Origin: Waddlia chondrophila WSU 86-1044
GTDB taxonomy: Bacteria > Chlamydiota > Chlamydiia > Chlamydiales > Waddliaceae
Direction of reading: 5' to 3'
Length of the DNA: 64,000 nt
Assembly: GCF_000092785.1 (NCBI RefSeq)
Contig: NC_014225.1
Coordinates: 571,340 to 635,339, forward strand
The position numbers and the translations under genes are program-made. Shown here in pieces: positions 25,864 through 33,022 of this stretch. Every line of letters begins with the position of its first letter. Within the stretch, counting starts at the first letter, position 1. Below the pieces are notes generated by a model, which had not been told where the DNA came from, did not search any database, and worked only from the letters and a program-made list of their open reading frames with translations.

Positions 25864-26850
25864 GTATATGCAGTCTATGCAGAGGAGCGAGAAACATGGT
25901 TGACAAATGTACTTAAACTTGAAAATGGGGTACCACACTACAGCACATTTTGGTGGACTTTCGTTATGCTCGATCCCACCGAATTTCATAATGGGTTTTC
26001 AAAATGGATTTCCACACTGGTAAGGCAAGATGACAATCAAGTATATGCGATCGATGGAAAGGCTTTGAGAGGTACTGCAATCAAGGGTCGACCAAATTCT
26101 TTTATTCACACAGTCAGCCTCTGGGCATGTGGTCAACAACTTACGTTAGGGCAGGTAAAAGTAAAAGACAAATCCAATGAAATCACAGCGATCCCAAAAT
26201 TATTGGAAATGATCGACATAACTGGCGCAACGATAACGATTGACGCAATGGGAACCCAAACTGCGATTGCAGCACAGATCATTGAAGATGGTGGCGAATA
26301 TATTCTGGCATTGAAGGGAAATCAGTCATCTCTTCATGACGAGGTATCGAATTATTTTATTCAAGCGCAGCAAGTAGAGTTTGAAGGCGTTGATCATCAA
26401 TCATATCACATGATAGAGGAAGGGCACGGAAGATTAGAAAAACGTTCATTTTTTGTGACGGAAGATATCGATTGGCTGCCGGATTATGATCGATGGAAGA
26501 AGTTAAAAACGATTATTCTCCTGAAGACAGAACGAACGATAGATAGTGTCACTTCCACGGAGCTACGGATGTATATTTCAAGTCTGCCAGCCGATGCACG
26601 TCGTATTGCATATGCGATCCGATCGCACTGGGGAATAGAAAGTTGTCACTGGATTCTTGACATAGCATTTAGGGAAGATACATTGAGGGCACGAATCGGA
26701 CATATAGCTGAAAATCTATCTTTCATACGCAAGATGGCGCTTATTTTGCTGAAGCAGGAAAAGCAAACAAAAGGGGGGATAGAACTCAAACGAAAGAAAG
26801 CGAGCTGGAATCCTGACTATCTTCTGAAACTAATGAATGTCAAATTTTAA
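25864..26850 (+). pseudogene. ISAs1-family transposase, 5'-truncated
   Basis: The frame is open from the IS3 border (AVYAEERETWL) through 26850. It covers the region from LENGVPHYSTF to the C-terminus, including YAIDGKALRGT, TIDAMGTQ, YILALKGNQ and HWGIESCHWILDIAFRED, which are family signatures. Roughly the first 50-60 residues of a normal protein are missing, with the usual start. A TTG at 25900 could initiate, but the result would lack the N-terminal domain. Confidence 0.88.
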
Positions 26851-26866
26851 CTATGAAAATGCCCTG
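25864..26866 (+). mobile_element. ISAs1-family element, left part lost
   Basis: The right end is intact: read outward from the gene, it finishes AAATGCCCTG at 26866, matching the CAGGGC-type terminal repeat of ISAs1 elements. The left end and the first part of the transposase are missing; the IS3-type element abuts instead. Confidence 0.78.
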
Positions 26867-27405
26867 CTTCCATATCCTAATAAGATTCCCATTCTAATGT
26901 GATATTTTGATTTTTGTTCATCAGAGCAGTTTACATAATTTTCAAGTTTTTCGCTTTTGAGGAATGTGTCAGTATCGTACCCAGGAGAGAAAAAGTCGTT
27001 GTTGTTTTTGATACTTTCATTAAATAACGTTTTTTTGATTAACACTAGGTCGATGTAGTCCTTTCCCATTGCAAGTGTGCGTTCTTGTAATATGTATTTA
27101 TTGCTAGGAAACTTTTTTTCGTACTTCTTCCAAACAGAATATGATTCAATAAAATCTTCATTCACGGTGAAGTAGGGTCGTTTTTTATTATAGTCAGGTT
27201 CAGCTAACCAGCACAGAAGGGAGACTGGCTTGTCTCCAAATAGGGTGTAGCCAAAACCGTATTGCTTAATTAATGTCCTAAAAAAATGCTCAATCTTTTC
27301 TTGTTCTGCGTTTGGCATGCCTTGTAGTTCTTTTTGTATGTCAACAGAAGAATCTGCATAGAGAAGAAAATTTGTGAAAATTAAAATTAAAAGTATTTTG
27401 TTCAT
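26851..27405 (-). pseudogene. Secreted chlamydial-type unknown protein cut by ISAs1
   Basis: Begins with a signal peptide (MNKILLILIFTNFLLYADS). The mature part includes YGFGYTLFGDKPVSLLCW, a motif I associate with a paralogous family of environmental chlamydiae, and later GILLGYGS. The ISAs1 terminus starts inside the Ser codon at 26866, so the last residues RAFS and the stop come from the IS end; the natural C-terminus is gone. Function is unknown. GC content is low compared with neighbours. Confidence 0.75.
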
Positions 27406-27430
27406 TTTGAATAGTTGAGTGTTTGTGTAG

Positions 27431-27463
27431 AGAAAGACTCTGTTAAATTAAAAGAGTCTTTCT
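27431..27463. terminator. 11-bp perfect hairpin
   Basis: AGAAAGACTCT (27431-27441) pairs with AGAGTCTTTCT (27453-27463) around an 11-nt AT loop. It lies upstream of the secreted-protein start on the minus strand and before the IS5 remnant on the plus strand. It could terminate rightward or leftward transcription, although no long T-tract follows. Confidence 0.45.
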
Positions 27464-27554
27464 CATAGTTGATGTGAATCAATACTGAGAGGTTGTATGT
27501 GAATTAAACTTTTAGGTATAAATTAGCGCATTTTTTGAATATGTGGGGGCTAAA

Positions 27555-27844
27555 ATGCGCAAACCTTATCCGGATGACCTAACAGACAAAGAGTGGGAGC
27601 AAATCAAGCCACTTTTAACCAGCTCAACTTACCGTAATGCCGGCAGGAAGCCAAAGCACTCTCGACGGGAAATGTTTAATGCTATCTTTTACCTTTTGAG
27701 AACAGGATGCCAATGGAGACATCTCCCTCATGATTTTCCTCCATGGACAGCTGTACAGGGCCAATATTCTCGTTGGAAAAGAAAGGGAGTTTTTCACATG
27801 GTTCACGATTATTTACGTAGAAGATTGCGAATTCTTCTTGGTAA
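27555..27844 (+). pseudogene. IS5-family transposase, N-terminal remnant
   Basis: Starts MRKPYPDDLTDKEWEQI and contains GRKPKHSRREMFNAIFYLLRTG and WRHLPHDFPPW, the DUF4096 N-terminal domain of IS5-type transposases. The frame runs into the IS256-type element at 27845 and stops 31 bp later. The DDE catalytic half is not found on the far side, where a pirin fragment lies instead. Confidence 0.85.
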
Positions 27845-29243
27845 GAGATATGATCAAAAGTTGTGTTTGAGATAAAAAGAGCGTACCCTATGAAATTTTA
27901 GAATCAAAAAAATTTATAGGAGATACGCTCATGAAGAATGATGTCATTTCTTTGGATAAATTTCACGCAACAAGTGAAATGAACAGCTTGCTGGAACAAA
28001 CATTGAGGGAAGGAGCTCGCCTGTTGCTTCAACAGGCTATTGAAAATGAAGTCAATGAATACCTGGAATCGATGAAAGGCAGGAGGGATTTCGAGGGAAG
28101 AAAACAATTTGTCCGCAACGGCTACCTCCCTGAAAGAGAAGTACAAACAGGAATCGGACCGATATCAGTAAAGCAACCTAGAATTCGAAACAGAGAAGAG
28201 AGCTCTGAAGGGTACTCAAGCGCAATTCTTCCGAAATATCTAAGGAGGGTGCCATCTCTTGATGCGGTGATTCCAGCTCTTTACCTCAGGGGGATTTCTA
28301 CAAGCAATTTCCAGGATGCACTTGAAGCGATCATGGGCAAGGATGCGAAAGGATTATCCGCAGCTAACATCACTCGTTTAAAACAATCTTGGGAGCAGGA
28401 ATACAAAGACTGGAACAAGCGCTCTCTTGAAGGAAAGCGCTACGCTTACATCTGGGTAGATGGGATCTATTTCAATGTTCGTCTTGGAGATGACCGAATT
28501 TGCTTTCTCGTGATTCTTGGCGCTCTTCCTAATGGTAAAAAGGAACTTGTGGCGATCCACAATGGTTATAGAGAGAGCAAAATTTCCTGGACAGAGGTAT
28601 TGGAGAGTTTGAAGCGGCGCGGGCTGTGTACAGCTCCTGAGCTTGCGATAGGAGATGGTGCGCTTGGATTTTGGTCGGCAATAGAGGAAGTTTTTCCGAA
28701 GACAAAGCAGCAGCGGTGTTGGGTGCATAAAACGGCCAATGTGCTGGATAAAATGCCCAAAAGTATTCAAGTGAATGCGAAAAAGGCCATTCATGAAATT
28801 TATATGGCCCCTACCAAAGAAGATGGACTGGCGGCGTTTGAGGTGTTTTTAAAAACATACCGAGACAAATACCCCAAAGCCTGTGCTTGTCTTGAGAAGG
28901 ATAAGGCGCAACTGTTTACCTTCTACAATTTTCCGGCGATCCATTGGCAGCACGTCAGGACAACTAACCCGATTGAATCGACTTTTGCAACAATAAGACA
29001 CCGGACAAGGCAAACCAAAGGCTGCGGTTCAGTGCCTGCCACTTTGACAATGGTATTCAAGCTGGCTACTACAGCCGAGAAAAAATGGAGAAAACTCAAA
29101 GGTTGTGAAATGATTGAAAAAGTAATCAACGGAGTGGTCTTTAAAGATGGAGAAGAGGTTCTGGAAAAAGAAAAAGTAGCTTAAAAGAATTTTTAAATTA
29201 GGGTGCGCTTAACGATTCCAAACACAACATTTGAAAATATCTC
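27845..29243 (+). mobile_element. IS256-family insertion sequence, complete
   Basis: About 1.4 kb. The left end (GAGATATGATCAAAAG...) and the inverted right end (GAGATATTTTCAAATG...) share TTGTGTTTG and then AGCG(T/C)ACCCTA, giving an imperfect terminal repeat of about 55 bp that reaches the transposase leader. The partial copy at 5486 shows the same outer end, which supports the boundary. It sits between an IS5 remnant and a pirin remnant. Confidence 0.83.
27931..29184 (+). CDS. IS256-family (mutator type) transposase
   Basis: 417 residues, full length. The N-terminal part (MKNDVISLDK to LLLQQAIENEVNE) is present here and lost in the copy at 5544. Catalytic Asp is in YIWVDGIYF, Asp in AIGDGALGF, and Glu in ESTFATIRHR. 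TAGGAGATACGCTC supplies a ribosome binding site. No stop or frameshift interrupts it, so this copy could be active. Confidence 0.95.
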   Translation: MKNDVISLDKFHATSEMNSLLEQTLREGARLLLQQAIENEVNEYLESMKGRRDFEGRKQFVRNGYLPEREVQTGIGPISVKQPRIRNREESSEGYSSAILPKYLRRVPSLDAVIPALYLRGISTSNFQDALEAIMGKDAKGLSAANITRLKQSWEQEYKDWNKRSLEGKRYAYIWVDGIYFNVRLGDDRICFLVILGALPNGKKELVAIHNGYRESKISWTEVLESLKRRGLCTAPELAIGDGALGFWSAIEEVFPKTKQQRCWVHKTANVLDKMPKSIQVNAKKAIHEIYMAPTKEDGLAAFEVFLKTYRDKYPKACACLEKDKAQLFTFYNFPAIHWQHVRTTNPIESTFATIRHRTRQTKGCGSVPATLTMVFKLATTAEKKWRKLKGCEMIEKVINGVVFKDGEEVLEKEKVA

Positions 29244-29335
29244 CTTCAGGTGATGGGGTTGCCATTAGCGAAGGAAAGGCTCTGCGTTTTGAAGCAAAGA
29301 GCGATGCGGAAATCATGCTTTTTGATCTGGCTTAG
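29244..29335 (+). pseudogene. Pirin-family protein, last 30 codons only
   Basis: Directly after the IS256 end the plus strand reads PSGDGVAISEGKALRFEAKS, then DAEIMLFDLA and a stop at 29333-29335. This is the closing strand pattern of YhhW-type pirins, which end in AEVLLFDL. The rest of the gene is missing to the left, so the insertion and a deletion removed it. It overlaps the end of the convergent WXXGXW gene by 23 bp. Confidence 0.7.
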
Positions 29336-31097
29336 GTCTATCGCTGCCGCTATTTCCCTGATCATCTTCTCGGCGTTTCTGCCTCCGATCTCGTCTGCTA
29401 TCGCTCCTTTTGCGGATTTCTTGCCTGATTTCCGAGGGTTGATTTCTCCTTGGCTGAACCCGCTGAGGCTGTCTTTGAATTTCTTCGGAAGGTCCCTCTC
29501 TAAATCCGGGAGGATAAGAAATTCTGGGTTTTTCAGGTTGGCGAATTTCACGTATTGGCGGAAAGGTTCTCCGTTCGGGTAGACGATCAAAGCCTGGGCG
29601 TTTGACATCCTGTTGAGATTCGCGGGGTAACTTTAGCCTTGACCGGGAAGGTTGGCGCACAGCAGGACGTTCAAAATCAGGACGGTCGAAATCAACTCTT
29701 GGGCGCGTGGGTCTTCTTATCGGAGGCTGTTCGCCATCCGGACGGCGGGGAGGGCGACGTTGTATGTCTGGTTTTTGAGCTTGAGGGACGGAAGGTCTTT
29801 CTGGCCTTTTGGGAATCTTGGGTAGACGCCCTTCAGGCGCTCGGGGCACGCGCTGTACCGGCTCCGTGTCAATTCGAGGTTTTTTTAGACTGGATCGTCT
29901 GATATCAGGATTAAAGGGACGAGGGCGACCTTCCGGCCTGATCTTTTCATTTCCTTTTGGCGACACCTCTTGCCAAATTTTATCCCGCTGAGCACGGTTT
30001 GATGGGAAGATGGGCCTGCGGCTTCCGCTGATTCTTTGTGTTTCTTTCAGAATGGTATTCGGTGGCACGATTCCTCTTGGGGTGATGAATTCAGGTGGCC
30101 TTACTTTTTTCATATGATTGTAAAGAGCCGGGCGGGGAGGGGGAAGAGTTGAGCTGATGTTTCCTGTGATCCAAAGAGGAGCGGGATACCCTGGATTCGA
30201 ATACCACCACCACAAGCCCCATTGATTGCTCCAGGAAAGCCCCCACCAAGTGTCCCACAGCCACCATTGAGGGGCGCAGCAGTGGTTTTCCCAGTAATGA
30301 GGGTGGTAATGGAAGTGGTGATAGTAAAAGCTGGTGTAATCCGGGTAGGTGTAGAAATAGTGGTCGATGATGTAAGAAACTTCGACAATTTTCGTTGGTT
30401 CGTAGACGATCGTTTCCCGTTGTGCAGGAGGAATATAAACAGGTTCGTACGCTTCTCCAAGGGAATCTAGCGGCCAATCCCAATAAGCGTCAATAAATAC
30501 ATACCCCTCAGGCCTCCAAGTGTAATGCGCAGGGATCAAGACCCAGTTGGGATCTAGTTCTTCCCATCGGCCATCTACCCATTCATATTCATTGGCATTT
30601 GGGTTGTACCACCAAAATCCTGGATTCCAAAAATAGTTGTCTTGGGGCGCTGAAGGAACATTTTCGTCAATCGCAGAAGGAGGCGCGAGGTTGATGTAGC
30701 TTAGTTGACTGAGATTTTTATCGGACCAAAAACCGGGGATCCACGCCCATCCATCATTAAATTCTTTCCAAAATCCATCAATCCATTGATGCCCTGGAGG
30801 AGGGCGTCTCCATACGCCCGATGTCCAAATGTAGTCTTGTTTACTATCGGACCAAGCCCAGTAACCTCCCAGCCAAATGGCGGCATTGTCCGTTTGGCGC
30901 GGGATGCGCTCACGTATAGGAGTAGGAGGCGGCTTCGAATGGGCATCAATTAGGATGTTTCCTGCCACCCGAGTAACGAATGCCTCGTGCACATCGCCAT
31001 TTTCAACGGGTTGATACTCTTGCGCCCAGTTTTGATTCGAGAAGGAGAGTGTAAAAATAAATGAAAGGAACCAAAAGGCAATGGATGATTGTTTCAT
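29313..31097 (-). CDS. WXXGXW-repeat exported protein with Pro/Arg-rich tail
   Basis: 594 residues. A signal peptide (about 1-25, cleavage near NWAQ) leads into six or more aromatic repeats such as WLGGYWAW, WTSGVWRR, WIDGFWKE, WIPGFWSD, WNPGFWWY and WVDGRWEE, of the YXWGXW/WXXGXW type. A His/Tyr/Trp-rich middle follows (YHHFHYHPHYWENHC). From about 340 to the end the sequence turns to Pro, Arg and Lys (RRPPRRPDGEQPPIRRP), predicted disordered and highly basic. Such proteins lie on or near the outer surface; the role is unknown. The basic tail could bind nucleic acid or LPS, which is inference. Confidence 0.85.
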   Translation of the reverse strand: MKQSSIAFWFLSFIFTLSFSNQNWAQEYQPVENGDVHEAFVTRVAGNILIDAHSKPPPTPIRERIPRQTDNAAIWLGGYWAWSDSKQDYIWTSGVWRRPPPGHQWIDGFWKEFNDGWAWIPGFWSDKNLSQLSYINLAPPSAIDENVPSAPQDNYFWNPGFWWYNPNANEYEWVDGRWEELDPNWVLIPAHYTWRPEGYVFIDAYWDWPLDSLGEAYEPVYIPPAQRETIVYEPTKIVEVSYIIDHYFYTYPDYTSFYYHHFHYHPHYWENHCCAPQWWLWDTWWGLSWSNQWGLWWWYSNPGYPAPLWITGNISSTLPPPRPALYNHMKKVRPPEFITPRGIVPPNTILKETQRISGSRRPIFPSNRAQRDKIWQEVSPKGNEKIRPEGRPRPFNPDIRRSSLKKPRIDTEPVQRVPRAPEGRLPKIPKRPERPSVPQAQKPDIQRRPPRRPDGEQPPIRRPTRPRVDFDRPDFERPAVRQPSRSRLKLPRESQQDVKRPGFDRLPERRTFPPIREIRQPEKPRISYPPGFREGPSEEIQRQPQRVQPRRNQPSEIRQEIRKRSDSRRDRRQKRREDDQGNSGSDRPKPDQKA

Positions 31098-31141
31098 GAA
31101 TGATCACCGTTAAATTTGTATACTTGTGTGTATAAAAAAAA

Positions 31142-31873
31142 TCATTTTTGAGTCGACAATAAAATTGTCAGAGCTTCCTTGGTTATCTTATAAGCCACTG
31201 CAAAGCTGCCGACAGCCAAGGCTTTGACTGGTCCCCCTTTCATTGCGTGGCTTAAATTGTTCACTTGAATCCCTTTTTGCCAGCAGGTTAGAGCTGTATC
31301 TGCCGGATGGCTGATCAAACTGCCGAAAGCTGCGCTAAAAAATGTTGAGCCGTAGATCACAGAAGGGTGGTCGCCGAACTTGTTTTTCATATGATTGCTT
31401 ACAGGATCGCTGATTCGGATCGATAACAGAAAGCAGGTCTCTCTTGCAACGATCGCTGCTGTTTGCAGTAGGGAAAGTCCTTTGAGGCTTTGCATTAAAG
31501 ACTTTCCCATCGACTGTCCATTAAAAACGGCTAATCCCGGAGCGGAAAGTGTTCCGACAAATGCCGAACTTACCAACATCGACAGCAGGCTTGGCTGCTG
31601 ACCCTCTATAGGAGGGGTAAATAGTTTTTTCTCTGCGATTTCTTGGATGACCAGCTGAGCTCCGATCACTGCGCCGATTGTCGGGGAGGCTCTGAGCCCT
31701 TCCCATAGCCCTCTGAAAACTGTCATGCGAGGTGCGGGCTTCCCAAGTTGTTGTGCGCTTTTTATTATAAACCCACGAAAAACAGGGATGATGGATGCTC
31801 CTGCTGATACGGGAGGAATGATGTAGGGCAGGTAGGGGGCGAATGGACTGTGCCCTTCAAGGTTTGTGGACAT
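31142..31873 (-). CDS. Membrane protein resembling the mitochondrial carrier family
   Basis: 243 residues, hydrophobic. Three similar units can be seen: from about 18 (AGASIIPVFRG...FRGLWEGLRASPTIGAVIGAQ), about 100 (SSAFVGTLSAPG...LKGLSLLQTAAIVARE) and about 170 (STFFSAAFGSLISHPADTALTCWQKG...MKGGPVKALAVGSFAVAY). The third has Pro-x-Asp with Gln at the right spacing for the carrier signature PxDxxKxRxQ, although the Lys and Arg are replaced. The family carries metabolites across mitochondrial membranes and is essentially eukaryotic. An intracellular bacterium could use such a protein as an effector or transporter. The resemblance is degenerate, so the call is tentative. AAAGGAG precedes the start. 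Confidence 0.5.
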   Translation of the reverse strand: MSTNLEGHSPFAPYLPYIIPPVSAGASIIPVFRGFIIKSAQQLGKPAPRMTVFRGLWEGLRASPTIGAVIGAQLVIQEIAEKKLFTPPIEGQQPSLLSMLVSSAFVGTLSAPGLAVFNGQSMGKSLMQSLKGLSLLQTAAIVARETCFLLSIRISDPVSNHMKNKFGDHPSVIYGSTFFSAAFGSLISHPADTALTCWQKGIQVNNLSHAMKGGPVKALAVGSFAVAYKITKEALTILLSTQK

Positions 31874-31883
31874 TTTAACTCCT

Positions 31884-32085
31884 TTAATTTTTACTAGAAT
31901 CTGTTAATAATTTTTTGTAGTCTTTCGTAATAGACCATTTCGGCGATCCCTTTAAAGCTGTCAGCAGAGTTTTGTCAGCAATACCGTCATCTTTCATCCA
32001 GCAGGAAGGTTTCCATTGCGCAAAAGTTTCGACAAAGGGAAGCCGGGGTTATGGCAATGCTGATTAGAATGTGGAATATCTTCAT
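31884..32085 (-). pseudogene. Small secreted protein, frameshifted
   Basis: A signal-peptide-like start (MKIFHILISIAIT) at 32085 is in one frame. The following coding-like sequence (LPFVETFAQWKPSCWMKDD to KDYKKLLTDSSKN, stop at 31884) is in the next. Removing one C from the CCCC run near 32045 joins them into about 66 residues. The end lies 11 bp before the carrier-like gene, consistent with an operon. It may be a true pseudogene or a sequencing error in a C-run. Confidence 0.4.
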
Positions 32086-32127
32086 GGTTAATATTGGATG
32101 TTAGTTAAGATTAGAGTAATGAAAACA

Positions 32128-32960
32128 GGTAGTCCTAAACAAGTAATGCCATCCTTTTGTTGTAATCACAAATGAAATACTGAATCATACCAATATGGTT
32201 GGCTAATTTTTTTGAAAATGACAGGGTTTTCCTAACCAGCCTCGAACATCTTTGCCTCAAGGTGTTGTTAAATCTTTCAATGTAACTCGTTTTTCCTGAA
32301 TTTTTTCCGACTGCCTGGTGTTGCTTCCAAGGAAGGACTTCGTAGTACACAGAGAACTTATCAGAGTAAAAGAAGGTTTTTTTTTTAAATCCTCAGGAAG
32401 TTTTGCTAATAATGCTTCGGCAGCTCTCTTATCCCTTTTTCCTACATGCATTGCCAAAACCTGCCTGCTAGCCAAATGGAACGCCAACCAAAGCCATTGC
32501 TGATTTTTCTTATTTCCGACATAACTCCACTGTTCATCAAGCTCTATAATTGCCACTTCAAAATCCTTATAATCCTTGACCACAGTAGCGTTTAAATCGT
32601 CGGGCAACTCATAAATTATCTGTTGTATAAAGCTCAATAACCAGGGCATACTCACACTGAAAATTCTACAGATGCCTTCTAAAGAAACTCTTTCCAGAAG
32701 TGCTTGACGGACCTCACTTTTAGTTTGATCTGTAATAATTTTTTGTTGGGGGTCTAGAACAAATTGGCGGCCGCAAACAAGGCAACGATGATTTTGTTTT
32801 CCATTGTGGATATGTCCATTCTTTTTTACCGCGGTTGACTCGCATTTAGGGCACGATGGGTTCATTTCATTTCTCCAGCTGTTATGGCTGAATATGAAAC
32901 TTTAAATTTCCATCAGTGTCAAACGAATTTTGATTTGAGCATTACATGTTTAGGACTACC
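32128..32960 (-). mobile_element. IS1-family insertion sequence, complete with target duplication
   Basis: 833 bp. The terminal repeats GGTAGTCCTAAACA (from 32128) and its complement (to 32960) are perfect over 14 bp and continue to GTAATGC with one mismatch. The 8-bp direct repeat TGAAAACA flanks it (32120-32127 and 32961-32968), so insertion is recent enough for both ends to be intact. Confidence 0.93.
32135..32865 (-). CDS. IS1-family transposase needing a -1 frameshift at an A10 run
   Basis: Frame one (32865 to 32257) begins MNPSCPKCESTAVKKNGH, a zinc finger, then an HTH, then the first catalytic Asp in IELDEQWSYVG. At ten A residues (32377-32386) the frame must slip back by one base to continue as KTFFYSDKFSVYY with the second Asp, and YIERFNNTLRQR with the Glu; this second frame stops at 32135 inside the terminal repeat. 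Without slippage the product ends in an unrelated tail and lacks two catalytic residues. The slippery run suggests programmed or transcriptional slippage; a random indel is the alternative. Confidence 0.85.
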
Positions 32961-33022
32961 TGAAAACATCATATTAATGTCTATGAGTTGCCATTTTCTC
33001 AAAAAACGATGATAATTAGCAC

